NCBI RefSeq assembly: GCF_023507745.1
Contig: NZ_JALPZO010000120.1
Coordinates: 1 to 47,369, forward strand
Direction: 5' to 3'
Source: Vreelandella olivaria
Lineage (GTDB): Bacteria; Pseudomonadota; Gammaproteobacteria; Pseudomonadales; Halomonadaceae
DNA: 47,369 nt
Shown: piece after piece, positions 37,494 to 45,793 of the stretch
Position numbering within the stretch: the stretch's first letter is position 1
Layout of the letters: each line of letters begins with the position of its first letter
The notes under the pieces: generated by a model
Seen by the model: the letters and a program-made list of their open reading frames with translations, nothing else
What the model was told of the DNA's origin: nothing
The model's database searches: none
Position numbers and translations under genes: made by a program

Positions 37494-37517
37494 GGTGTAA
37501 ACCACCCCATCCACACC
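37494..37517 (+). promoter_or_regulatory. Late-promoter activator site 3 (before FI)
   Basis: This is the third 24-base GGTGTAA...ACACC element, again with TGT-N14-ACA, centred 108 bases before the FI start. It corresponds to the P2 PF promoter. GATACC at 37553-37558 may be its -10 box. Confidence 0.72.
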
Positions 37518-37612
37518 CACCACCGCTACCACCCTCCCCCCAGCCCCCGCACGATACCTGCGTGAATTCACCCTTTTCGTTACTCGAACAGTGAACCTGC
37601 GCAGGAGCCACC

Positions 37613-38797
37613 ATGGCACTCGATCAATACCACCACGGCGTACGCGTTGCGGAAGTTAATGACGGCACACGTACTATCCGCACGGTCTCCACCGCCGTTA
37701 TTGGCGTGGTCTGCACCGCACCGGATGCGGATGCCGCCACCTTTCCCCTCAACCAGCCCGCGCTGGTCACCAATGTGGACACCGCCATTGGCAAAGCGGG
37801 CACCCAAGGCACGCTGAAAGACACCCTCACCGCCATTGGCCAGCAGGCCAAGCCCATCATCGTGGTGGTGCGAGTAGAAGAAGGCGACGATGCCGAAGAA
37901 ACCACCGCCAATGTGATTGGCACCACTACTGAGCTAGGCCAGCGCACCGGGCTGCAAGCGCTGCTGACCGCCAAGCAGAAGCTGGGCGTGACACCACGCA
38001 TTATTGGCGTGCCTTATCTGGATACCCAACCGGTGGCCACCGCCATGGTGCCGGTGCTGGAGCAGTTGCGCGCCTTTGGTTACGTGTACGCCCACGACTG
38101 CGACACTATTACCGATGTGCTGGCCTACCGCGATAAGTTTGGTGCCCGTGAGCTGATGGTGATCTGGCCCCAGTGGCTAGCGTTTGATACCGACGACGCC
38201 AAAACAGTGGATATCAGCCCAATAGCGGTTGCCCTGGGCCTACGCGCCAAGCTGGATCAAACCGTGGGCTGGAACAAAACCCTCAGCAACGTGGCCGTGA
38301 ACGGTGTCACTGGCATCAATAAAGATGTGTTCTGGGATCTGCAATCCCCCACCACCGATGCTGGCCTGCTTAACGCCGCCGATGTCACCACCCTGGTCAA
38401 CCAAAGCGGCTACCGCTTCTGGGGCTCGCGCACCTGCGCCGGGCCGGAAAGCCTGTTCCCGTTTGAGAACTACACCCGCACCGCGCAGATCCTCGCCGAC
38501 ACCGTGGCCGAAGCGCACCTCTGGGCGGTGGATCTGCCCCTGCACGCGTCACTCGCTCGGGACATCATCGAAGGGCTGAACGCCAAGTTCCGCGAGCTAA
38601 AAACCCTGGGGCTGATTGTCGATGCAAGCGCCTGGTTAAACGAAGAGCTCAACACCCAGACCTCGCTCAAGGGCGGCAAGCTACGCATCGACTACGACTA
38701 CACGCCGGTACCGCCGCTGGAAGACCTCGGTTTTCAGCAGCGCATCACCGATTCCTATCTGGCCGACTTCGCCGAGCGCGTCGCGGCCACCGCCTGA
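37613..38797 (+). CDS. FI: Tail sheath protein (P2 gpFI)
   Basis: The 394-residue product (P2 396) is the contractile sheath subunit. It starts A-L-D-Q-Y-H-H-G-V-R-V and contains V-S-T-A-V-I-G-V-V-C-T-A-P-D-A. It also has R-F-W-G-S-R-T-C-A (as Y-R-F-W-G-S) and the C-terminal E-D-L-G-F-Q-Q-R-I-T-D-S-Y. GCAGGAG lies before the ATG. Confidence 0.96.
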   Translation: MALDQYHHGVRVAEVNDGTRTIRTVSTAVIGVVCTAPDADAATFPLNQPALVTNVDTAIGKAGTQGTLKDTLTAIGQQAKPIIVVVRVEEGDDAEETTANVIGTTTELGQRTGLQALLTAKQKLGVTPRIIGVPYLDTQPVATAMVPVLEQLRAFGYVYAHDCDTITDVLAYRDKFGARELMVIWPQWLAFDTDDAKTVDISPIAVALGLRAKLDQTVGWNKTLSNVAVNGVTGINKDVFWDLQSPTTDAGLLNAADVTTLVNQSGYRFWGSRTCAGPESLFPFENYTRTAQILADTVAEAHLWAVDLPLHASLARDIIEGLNAKFRELKTLGLIVDASAWLNEELNTQTSLKGGKLRIDYDYTPVPPLEDLGFQQRITDSYLADFAERVAATA

Positions 38798-38817
38798 ACG
38801 GATTAGCGAGAGACTCC

Positions 38818-39330
38818 ATGGCACTCCCCAAAAAGCTCAAAGACCTGAACCTGTTCAGCAACGGCGAAAGCTGGCAGGGCATTGTTGGATCAATCACCTT
38901 GCCCACCCTCACCCGCAAAATTGAAGAGTGGCGCGGCGGCGGTATGGACGGCGCCGTGGGTATCGATATGGGCCAAGACGGCCTGCTCACCTGCCAATGG
39001 AAGGTGGGCGGCTTGGTCGAAAGCCTGTTCGATAACTTCGGCAGTGCCCGCATCGATGCCGACATGCTGCGCATGACTGGCAGTTTTGAGCGCGACGATA
39101 TCGAAGACGCCTCTTCAGTAGAGGTAGTGATGCGCGGCCGCCACACCGAGATCGATATGGGTGAAGCCCAGGCCGGCGAAAACACCGAGCACCAGGTCAC
39201 CAGCACACTCAGCTACTACAAGCTGACCATCGACGGCACCACCAAGATCGAGATCGATCTGGTCAACGGCGTGTTCAAGGTCAACGGCGAAGACCGTCTG
39301 GCCGCACGCCGCCGACGCTTGGGTATTTAA
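38818..39330 (+). CDS. FII: Tail tube protein (P2 gpFII)
   Basis: The 170-residue product (P2 172) forms the inner tube. Family marks are A-L-P-K-K-L-K-D-L-N-L-F and the C-terminal Y-Y-K-L-T-I-D-G-T-T-K-I-E-I-D. It follows FI after 20 bases. Confidence 0.96.
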   Translation: MALPKKLKDLNLFSNGESWQGIVGSITLPTLTRKIEEWRGGGMDGAVGIDMGQDGLLTCQWKVGGLVESLFDNFGSARIDADMLRMTGSFERDDIEDASSVEVVMRGRHTEIDMGEAQAGENTEHQVTSTLSYYKLTIDGTTKIEIDLVNGVFKVNGEDRLAARRRRLGI

Positions 39331-39392
39331 AAAACCACGTATAGAACCCGCCCTTAACCTCTTAACCCCCAACACCCAACAGGAACACCACC

Positions 39393-39701
39393 ATGACTAA
39401 AGCCACCGTTACTCAGGCTATCGCTGCACCCATTTCCCTCGACACCCCGCTAACACGTGGAGATACCGAGATCACCGAGCTACGCCTGCGCAAACCGAAG
39501 TCTGGCGAACTGCGCGGCGTATCGTTGGCCGATGTACTGCAGATGCAAACCGACGCCCTGATCACCCTGATCCCGCGTCTCTCCAACCCCTCGCTCACCG
39601 CCACCGAGGTGCGCCAGATGGACCCGGCGGATCTCGTCCAGTGCGGCGGTGAAATCGCCGGTTTTTTGCTGACGAAGCGGGCCAAGGGCGAGAGCGAATA
39701 A
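39393..39701 (+). CDS. E: Tail assembly chaperone (P2 gpE)
   Basis: This is the 102-residue zero-frame product. The family pattern is D-T-P-L-T-R-G-D-T-E-I-T-E-L-R-L-R-K-P and G-E-L-R-G-V-S-L-A-D-V-L-Q-M. It helps assemble the tube around the tape measure. The frame contains the slippery heptamer near its 3' end (see the next entry). Confidence 0.93.
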   Translation: MTKATVTQAIAAPISLDTPLTRGDTEITELRLRKPKSGELRGVSLADVLQMQTDALITLIPRLSNPSLTATEVRQMDPADLVQCGGEIAGFLLTKRAKGESE

Positions 39702-39865
39702 ACCTCCCAAGCCAAGTAGAAGATGCGATGGCGGATCTCGCCATCGTCTTTCACTGGTCACCGGAAGACTGCGCCATGTTCAGCCTGCGCGAGCTAATGG
39801 AATGGCGCGAACGAGCGCGTAAGCGCAACACACCAACGGAAAGCGGGAACCAGCGTGGCGCGTAA
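39393..39865 (+). CDS. E': Frameshifted tail chaperone E+E'
   Basis: The heptamer T-TTT-TTG (39662-39668, zero frame) is the same slippery site used in P2 E/E'. A -1 shift there gives A-D-E-A-G-Q-G-R-E-R and then D-A-M-A-D-L-A-I-V-F-H-W-S-P-E-D. The second part, with W-S-P, L-x-E-L-M-E-W-R-E-R-A, is the conserved E' domain. The fusion is about 157 residues and stops at 39865, overlapping the tape-measure start. Frameshifting is known in P2 and inferred here from sequence. Confidence 0.88.
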
Positions 39866-42446
39866 TCTTAGGTTGCAGGTAATTCTAAACGCCGTTGATC
39901 AGGCGACCCGACCGCTCCGGTCGATTGACCGCGCCTCCCAAGGCGCGTCTCAGGCCATGCGCGAAAATCGCGATCGCCTAAAGCAACTGCAAACCACCCA
40001 AAAAGACGTCAGCTCTTTTCGCAACCTCTCCCGGCAATCCACCAGCACCGCCACGGCACTACGCGAGCAACAAGAGCGCATTCGCCGCCTCTCCCAGCAA
40101 ATGCGCTCCAACCAGGGCGACACCACAGCCCTCGCCACTGAACGCCAAAAGGCCATCGCCCAGGCCCGCAGGCTTACCCAACGTTACGACAATGAACGCC
40201 AACAGCTGCAACGGCTACGCACCTCGCTCAACAATAACGGGGTAAGCACCGCCCACCTCGCCCGTGATCAGCGTCGGCTTTCCAGCGATATACAACAAGC
40301 CAACACCGCGGTGGATGAACAACGTCACCGCTTAAAACGCCTGGCAGAACAGCAGCGCAACACAGCGCGGGCACGAGGCCAGTACGACCGCACCATGAAC
40401 CTGCGCAACAGCATGGCCGGTACCGGCGCAGGCATGATGGCAAGTGGCGGTGCCGCGCTGTATGCAGGTGCACGGCTAATGGCCCCCGGGGTAGCGTGGG
40501 CCGAACAGATGAGCACGCTGCAGGCCGTGGGTCGCTTTACCGCAGAAGATGAGCGCTACCAGGCCCTACGCCAACAATCCCGCGACCTGGGCGGCTCCAC
40601 CGCCTTTAGTGCCAGTGAAGTCGGTAGCGGCCAGGAGTTTCTACTTCGCGCCGGTATGAGCAGCGAGGCGATCCGCGCCTCCATGCGCGATGTACTCGAC
40701 CTGGCGTTAGCTAATAACACCGAATTAGGCCGCGCAGCGGATATTGCCTCCAACATTGCCGGGACATTCAAAGTGGATATGGAAGCCGATGGCGCCATGG
40801 CCCGCGTCGCGGATATCCTCTCCGGCACGGCTAGCCGAGCCAACGTGAATCTGGAGATGCTCGGTGAAACCATGAAGTACCTGGGCGGTGCAGAAGATCT
40901 CAAGCTCACCATGGAACAAGCCGCCGCCATGTCGGGCATGCTTGGCAACATCGGCATTCAAGGCAGCCAATCGGGCACCACCATGCGCACCATGATGAAC
41001 CGGCTCACTAACCCCGCCGCCAAGGGGGCCGCTGCCATTGAAAACATTGGACTGCAAGTAGCCGATGCCACCGGCAATATGCGCGCCATGCCCGAGATAT
41101 TGCGTGATATCAGCCAGGCCACCGCCGACCTGGGCAACGTTGAACGTAAAGCCATCATGCAGGATATCTTCGGCGTAGAGGCAGGCTCGGGCATGGCGGA
41201 ACTGGTGGATGCCATGGGTGGCGGCCAGCTAGACGCGATCATCAATGCCCTGGGCGATAACATGGGCGAAAACGCCCGCATGGCCAAAACCATGGCCGAC
41301 AACATCGGTGGCGATCTCAAAGGGCTGCGCAGCGCCTGGGAAGAGGTGGGCATCTCCATCACCGATACTAACAACGGCCCGCTACGCGATCTTATCCAAA
41401 ACGTGACCGCCATTACCCGTGGCGTCGGCCGCTGGATCAATGAAAACCCACGGCTGGCCGGTACCATCACCAGAGTGGCGGCTATTCTGGCGGTACTGGT
41501 AACCGCAGGTGGCATGCTAACGCTGATGCTCGCCTCCATTCTCGGCCCCATCGCTATGGTGCGGTTTGGTATGGCGATGGTCGGCCCGCAGATCCTTATG
41601 GCAGGTAAAGCCATGCTATGGCTGGGCGGTGTGTTCCGCACGGTGAGCATGTTCTTCCTCGCCAACCCCATAGGCATCGCCATTGCCGCGATCGCCGCCG
41701 CAGCCTACCTGATCTACCGCTACTGGGAGCCGATCAAAGCTTTTTTTCAAGGCCTGTGGCAGCAGGTAAAGGAGGCGTTCGATAACGGCATTAGCGGCGT
41801 AGCGCAGCTGCTGATGAACTGGTCACCGCTCGGCCTGCTTTACCAGGGCATTACCAGCGCGCTCACCGCATTGGGCGTCGAGATCCCCACCCAGTTCCGC
41901 TCACTCGGCAGCGCGATGGTGGACGGCCTGATTGGCGGGCTAACCGGCAAGCTGGGCGAGCTGCGCGACCGCGTGACGGGCATGGCAGGTAACGTGCGCG
42001 GCTGGTTCGCCAATGTGCTGGATATCAACAGCCCTTCGCGGGTATTCACCCAGCTAGGCGGCTACACCGTAGATGGCCTAAACAAAGGGTTAGATGCCCA
42101 GCGCAACGAACCCGCCAGGCGTATTCAGGATATCGCCCGCCGCGTTACCCGCGCAGGCGCCGGGTTAGCGTTAGGTGCTGCTGCGCTACCCGCAGCGGCG
42201 ATGCCCCACATCGAACATCAGGCACCTATCCAGTTCGATACCCGCCCACCGCTCAGCGCGCCCAGCACACAGGCTGGCGGCGGGATTACGATCGAAGGCG
42301 GCATCAATATCCACGTCACCCCCGCCCCCGGCATGAATGAACAGCAGTTGGCCAAATACGTCGCCCAGGAAGTACAGCGCGCCCTGGCCAACGCCCAGCG
42401 TGATGCCCAAGCGCGGCGGCGCTCATCACTGCGCGACCTCGACTAA
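39855..42446 (+). CDS. T: Tail tape measure protein (P2 gpT)
   Basis: The 863-residue product (P2 about 815) sets tail length. It starts at a GTG inside E'. Residues 25-185 form a long charged coiled coil, residues 190-215 a glycine/alanine-rich hydrophobic segment, and 535-620 strongly hydrophobic helices. The conserved phage-tail tape block (F-S-A-S-E-V-G-S-G-Q-E-F-L, then G-I-Q-G-S-Q-S-G-T-T-M-R) lies in the middle. The C-terminus holds F-A-N-V-L-D-I-N-S-P-S-R-V-F. Confidence 0.95.
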   Translation: MARNLRLQVILNAVDQATRPLRSIDRASQGASQAMRENRDRLKQLQTTQKDVSSFRNLSRQSTSTATALREQQERIRRLSQQMRSNQGDTTALATERQKAIAQARRLTQRYDNERQQLQRLRTSLNNNGVSTAHLARDQRRLSSDIQQANTAVDEQRHRLKRLAEQQRNTARARGQYDRTMNLRNSMAGTGAGMMASGGAALYAGARLMAPGVAWAEQMSTLQAVGRFTAEDERYQALRQQSRDLGGSTAFSASEVGSGQEFLLRAGMSSEAIRASMRDVLDLALANNTELGRAADIASNIAGTFKVDMEADGAMARVADILSGTASRANVNLEMLGETMKYLGGAEDLKLTMEQAAAMSGMLGNIGIQGSQSGTTMRTMMNRLTNPAAKGAAAIENIGLQVADATGNMRAMPEILRDISQATADLGNVERKAIMQDIFGVEAGSGMAELVDAMGGGQLDAIINALGDNMGENARMAKTMADNIGGDLKGLRSAWEEVGISITDTNNGPLRDLIQNVTAITRGVGRWINENPRLAGTITRVAAILAVLVTAGGMLTLMLASILGPIAMVRFGMAMVGPQILMAGKAMLWLGGVFRTVSMFFLANPIGIAIAAIAAAAYLIYRYWEPIKAFFQGLWQQVKEAFDNGISGVAQLLMNWSPLGLLYQGITSALTALGVEIPTQFRSLGSAMVDGLIGGLTGKLGELRDRVTGMAGNVRGWFANVLDINSPSRVFTQLGGYTVDGLNKGLDAQRNEPARRIQDIARRVTRAGAGLALGAAALPAAAMPHIEHQAPIQFDTRPPLSAPSTQAGGGITIEGGINIHVTPAPGMNEQQLAKYVAQEVQRALANAQRDAQARRRSSLRDLD

Positions 42447-42460
42447 CCGGAGCTCTTAAA

Positions 42461-42904
42461 ATGTTAATGGCCCTTGGCATGTTCGTGTTTGAAACCCGCA
42501 CACTGCCCTACCAGGAACTCAAGCGCATTACCGAATGGCGGCACCCCAGCCAATCCCGCGTGGGGGAACGGCCCGCTTATCAGTTTGCTGGCCCAGGCAC
42601 CGATAGCATTACGTTAACCGGCACCCTGCTGCCCAGCTTTACCGGTGGGCGATTCAACCTGGACCAGATCCGAGAGATGGCCAACCAGGGCAACGCCTGG
42701 CCACTGATCGAAGGCACCGGCCGCCTATACGGCCTGTGGGTCGTTACCCGCGTAGAGGAAACCTCCAGCGTCTTCTTTCGTGACGGCGCCGCCGAAAAAA
42801 TCGAATTTATCCTTACGCTAGAACACGTCGACGACGAACGCACCGGCCTGATTGGCAGCTTGGTGGTACCCGCCATTGCACGCCTGGCCGGGGGGTATGT
42901 GTGA
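42461..42904 (+). CDS. U: Tail protein U (P2 gpU)
   Basis: The 147-residue product has the gpU start M-L-M-A-L-G-M-F-V-F-E and the motif L-P-Y-Q-E-L-K-R. W-R-H-P-S-Q-S-R-V-G and I-T-L-T-G-T-L-L-P follow. gpU completes the tail end. Its stop overlaps the GTG start of D. Confidence 0.94.
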   Translation: MLMALGMFVFETRTLPYQELKRITEWRHPSQSRVGERPAYQFAGPGTDSITLTGTLLPSFTGGRFNLDQIREMANQGNAWPLIEGTGRLYGLWVVTRVEETSSVFFRDGAAEKIEFILTLEHVDDERTGLIGSLVVPAIARLAGGYV

Positions 42905-43887
42905 ACGTTAACCAGCGCTACCCACGCCCAAGCTACCGCATTACGCTAAGCGGCACCGACATCACCCCACGCATTAATGGCCGCTTAATCAGCCTCACCC
43001 TACGTGAACAACGCGGCCTGGAAGCCGACCAGCTGGATATCACCCTGGCCGATCACGATGGCCAACTGGCCATTCCCCCAAACGGCGCCGAGCTGCACGT
43101 ATCGTTTGGTTGGCAGGATGAAGGGCTAATTGATAAAGGGAGCTTTACGGTAGATGAAGTACAGCACAGCGGCACACCCGACCAACTCACCATCCGCGCC
43201 CGCTCGGCAGATATGCGCGGCCAACTACCCGGCAAGCGCACCCAGAGCTGGCATGATCTAACGCTTGGGGAGATCGTCCGCACCATCGCCGGCCGCAATA
43301 ATTTAGAGCCAGTGGTAGCCGCAGCGCTCAACGGCATCCGCATTGGCCATATCGACCAAACGGAAGAATCGGATTTGAATTTTCTCACCCGCCTGGGCGA
43401 ACGATACGATGCCATTGCCGCCATCAAAGCCGGGCGCCTGCTGTTCACCGTAGCGGGCGAAGGCCTCACCGCCAGCGGCCAAGCCATGCCCGCCATTACC
43501 CTCACCCGCCGCGACGGTGACCAGCACCGCTACAGCGTTACCGATCGCGACGCTTACGATGGCGTAAAAGCCTACTGGAATGACACAAGAGGCGCAGAAC
43601 GCAAAACCGTACTAGCAGGCAGCGGCGACAACGCCAAACAGCTACGCCCCACTTACGCCACCGAAGCCGACGCCAGCGCCGAATGGCAACGCATTCAACG
43701 TGGGCTAGCAGAATTTGAGCTAACGCTCTCCCTCGGCCGAGCAGACATACTGCCCGAAACACCGCTAACGCTTGCAGGCTACAAGCCCCAAATTGATGCC
43801 ACTGCCTGGCTGGTGAGCGAGGTCACGCACTCGCTGAATGATGGTGGGTTTGGGACGCAAGTGAAGTGTGAGGTGAAAGGCAATTAG
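42901..43887 (+). CDS. D: Tail hub/late control protein (P2 gpD)
   Basis: The 328-residue product (P2 387) begins with GTG overlapping U. It contains Y-R-I-T-L-S-G-T-D-I-T and L-T-L-R-E-Q-R-G-L-E-A-D-Q-L-D-I-T-L-A-D-H-D-G (in parts), typical of gpD. E-S-D-L-N-F-L-T-R-L-G-E-R-Y-D-A follows in the phage baseplate hub fold. It joins tube and spike. In P2 the ogr activator follows D; here hicAB does. Confidence 0.94.
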   Translation: MNVNQRYPRPSYRITLSGTDITPRINGRLISLTLREQRGLEADQLDITLADHDGQLAIPPNGAELHVSFGWQDEGLIDKGSFTVDEVQHSGTPDQLTIRARSADMRGQLPGKRTQSWHDLTLGEIVRTIAGRNNLEPVVAAALNGIRIGHIDQTEESDLNFLTRLGERYDAIAAIKAGRLLFTVAGEGLTASGQAMPAITLTRRDGDQHRYSVTDRDAYDGVKAYWNDTRGAERKTVLAGSGDNAKQLRPTYATEADASAEWQRIQRGLAEFELTLSLGRADILPETPLTLAGYKPQIDATAWLVSEVTHSLNDGGFGTQVKCEVKGN

Positions 43888-43899
43888 CAGCACTGGGGT

Positions 43900-43945
43900 T
43901 ATCAGGGTTATAAAATTTGACCTAAAAAACTATCAGAGTTATAGT
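43900..43945 (+). promoter_or_regulatory. Promoter and operator repeats of hicAB
   Basis: TTGACC (43917-43922), a 17-base spacer and TATAGT (43940-43945) form a good promoter. Two near-identical 13-base repeats, TATCAGGGTTATA (43900) and TATCAGAGTTATA (43931), are 31 bases apart, three helical turns. The second overlaps the -10 box. They are likely HicB operators. Confidence 0.75.
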
Positions 43946-43975
43946 AACCCCACACTTATATGACAGGGGCAGGAG

Positions 43976-44158
43976 GTGGATAGCAGAGCACTGATAAAAG
44001 AACTGAAGAAGGATGGATGGGAGCTGGTCAGAGTTAACGGCAGCCACCACCACTTCAGGCACCCCGCCAAGCCCGGTACGGTAACCGTGCCACATCCTAA
44101 AAAGGATTTAAAAACAGGGCTGGTAAGGGGAATCAGAAAAAGCGCTGGCCTCTTATGA
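43976..44158 (+). CDS. hicA: HicA-type toxin (mRNA interferase)
   Basis: The 60-residue product has the double-stranded-RNA-binding-like HicA fold. It contains D-G-W-E-L-V-R-V-N-G-S-H-H-H-F-R-H-P, whose first histidine is catalytic in known HicA, then V-T-V-P-H-P-K-K-D. The chosen GTG start lies inside the AGGAGGTG ribosome site, with no spacing, which should keep translation weak. Alternatively a CTG five codons later is used. It precedes hicB and shares its promoter. Confidence 0.88.
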   Translation: MDSRALIKELKKDGWELVRVNGSHHHFRHPAKPGTVTVPHPKKDLKTGLVRGIRKSAGLL

Positions 44159-44196
44159 GGCCAGCCACTGCTGCCCCACACCAAAGGAGATCACGA

Positions 44197-44616
44197 ATGT
44201 TGTTTCCCATTGCCATTGAACGCGGTGACGAGCAGCACGCCTATGGTGTGGCTGTTCCCGACCTACCCGGCTGCCATTCAGCAGGCGATACGTTTGAAGA
44301 AGCCATGACCAACGTGAAAGAAGCGATCGAAGGATGGCTGGAAGTCGCCGTGGATTACGGCGACCCTATACCGGAAGCCACCAGCATCGAAAATCATATG
44401 GACAACCCAGATTACGAGGGCTGGATCTGGGCCGTGGTCGATATCGACCTCACCCCGTACCTAGGCAAAAGCCACAAGATCAACGTTACCCTGCCCGATC
44501 TACTGGTTAAGCAGATTGATGACTTTGTGGCCAGCCACCCAGGCGACAAAACCCGCTCCGGCTTTCTGTCGCGTGTCGCCATGGCCGAACTGGCTAGGGC
44601 ACGCAAAGGCGCTTAG
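44197..44616 (+). CDS. hicB: HicB-type antitoxin
   Basis: The 139-residue product starts at an ATG with AAAGGAG seven bases upstream. The N-terminal partial RNase H-like HicB domain reads V-A-V-P-D-L-P-G-C-H-S-A-G-D-T-F-E-E-A. The C-terminus is a ribbon-helix-helix (I-N-V-T-L-P-D-L-L-V-K-Q-I-D-D-F-V), which binds the operators before hicA. The much better ribosome site than hicA's favours excess antitoxin. Confidence 0.92.
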   Translation: MLFPIAIERGDEQHAYGVAVPDLPGCHSAGDTFEEAMTNVKEAIEGWLEVAVDYGDPIPEATSIENHMDNPDYEGWIWAVVDIDLTPYLGKSHKINVTLPDLLVKQIDDFVASHPGDKTRSGFLSRVAMAELARARKGA

Positions 44617-44630
44617 TTACGCCTACCACA

Positions 44631-44661
44631 AGCCCCGGCCACTCCATGGCCAGGGCTTGGT
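44631..44661 (+). other. Hairpin after hicB
   Basis: A near-perfect stem AAGCCC-GGCCA / TGGCC-GGGCTT with a short loop lies 14 bases after the hicB stop. No T-run follows, so termination is uncertain. Confidence 0.5.
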
Positions 44662-44839
44662 TGCCTACGGTTTTAATCGAAACAACCACCAAAATGACAC
44701 CTTTCGTGACGGATATCCCTTGCGCTGTTCACTTAAAGTGTCAGACTATAGATATGTATAACAGAGTGAAATACATCAAAAGACATGGAATAATCCGTGT
44801 CCCGATGGTTCACAAAGGCTGCAAAAGGAGGCCAAGACC

Positions 44840-45067
44840 ATGAAGACATTATCTTCACGCCGTCAGCGTCTGCTACGCGCCGTTGGTAGTCTTATCGACA
44901 TCCAGCCCAGTACTAACTATCGTGATTTGATAGACGCTCATAAAACTGATCTTGATCGTCTCAGCTCTGACTGGGATCGTATTGGCAAAGACATGGAACG
45001 CGCTGTTGAACGATATGACCAAACCTTCATCAAGCCAACAACCCGCCAGCGGGTCGCAGAAGTCTGA
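44840..45067 (+). CDS. Small hypothetical protein before the DUF2335-like gene
   Basis: The 75-residue product has a strong ribosome site AAAGGAGG about eight bases before the ATG. It is basic at the N-terminus (S-S-R-R-Q-R-L-L-R-A) and helical and charged throughout (D-L-D-R-L-S-S-D-W-D-R-I-G-K-D-M-E). No family is recognised. Its last 53 bases overlap the next gene in another frame, so the two are probably coupled. An AT-rich leader with the inverted repeat CACTT-AA-AGTG near 44732 precedes it. Confidence 0.65.
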   Translation: MKTLSSRRQRLLRAVGSLIDIQPSTNYRDLIDAHKTDLDRLSSDWDRIGKDMERAVERYDQTFIKPTTRQRVAEV

Positions 45068-45602
45068 TCAAACAGATCACGACAGCGAGCAAATCCCCCC
45101 TTCTCAAGATCTTGGAGCGGATCAGGAAACTGATTCGCCCGAAGACCAGAAAGAGCTAGCCCAGCTTGGCACTCTGCTAAGCAAGGAAGACTTGTCAGAT
45201 GAAGAGCAACAGGCACTAACCCAGCTATTACAACGCCATAAAACAGACGTGGCAGTTGCCATTAGCCGCCGCACAACCGCCGCTTTTCAAGGGCCGCTCC
45301 CACCGCCCAGTATCCTACGTGGTTATGAAGATATTGTACCTGGCTCAGCAGCCAAAATTATTGACTGGGCGGATAGCGAACGCGAACACCGCCACCGCAC
45401 AGAAACGACCATAGTCCGCGCTGAAACCACCCGTGATTTACGCGGGCAAATATTAGCCGCCATTGTGGCTTTAGCGGGTTTTGGCATAGCAGGGTTAGCA
45501 CTGCTGCTAGATCATGCGGGTGTTGCTGCGCTTATTACAGCCATGGACATAGGTGGCATGGTAGCCGCCTTCATCTACGGCCGCCGCAACACGGAAGAGT
45601 GA
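45015..45602 (+). CDS. DUF2335-like membrane protein
   Basis: This is a 195-residue protein. Residues 1-90 are hydrophilic and acidic. The block G-P-L-P-P-P-S-I-L-R-G-Y-E-D-I-V-P-G-S-A and the helix I-I-D-W-A-D-S-E-R-E-H-R follow, both typical of DUF2335. Two membrane segments lie in the last 50 residues (I-L-A-A-I-V-A-L-A-G-F-G-I-A, then G-M-V-A-A-F-I-Y-G-R-R). Function is unknown. The ATG at 45015 lies inside the preceding gene and has no clear ribosome site, suggesting translational coupling. Confidence 0.78.
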   Translation: MTKPSSSQQPASGSQKSDQTDHDSEQIPPSQDLGADQETDSPEDQKELAQLGTLLSKEDLSDEEQQALTQLLQRHKTDVAVAISRRTTAAFQGPLPPPSILRGYEDIVPGSAAKIIDWADSEREHRHRTETTIVRAETTRDLRGQILAAIVALAGFGIAGLALLLDHAGVAALITAMDIGGMVAAFIYGRRNTEE

Positions 45603-45636
45603 GCCGTCACTGTTTAAGCACCAAGCGCTAATTACC

Positions 45637-45673
45637 AAAAATCCCCAGCCATACCACATGGCCAGGGATTTTT
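45637..45673 (+). terminator. Terminator after the DUF2335-like gene
   Basis: An interrupted stem AAAAATCCC..GCCAT / ATGGC..GGGATTTTT is followed by T-rich sequence. It closes the accessory block behind D. Confidence 0.75.
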
Positions 45674-45793
45674 ATTGCCGCAACCTTCTGGCGAAGCCAT
45701 CAGCCACGCGTGCTATTAGGCGACACCATCACTATGACAACTATTAGCTCAGTTTAATGTAAGCCATCGTCGATAGAATTTGTAAGAAATAAC

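Noticed and set aside
18990..43887. Phage-tail-like bacteriocin (tailocin)
   Set aside because: Intact portal, terminase, scaffold and capsid genes show a DNA-packaging phage, not a tail-only particle.
44646..44843. 65-codon frame between hicB and the next gene
   Set aside because: No ribosome site, overlaps a hairpin and a regulatory-looking AT-rich stretch, and has no recognisable product.
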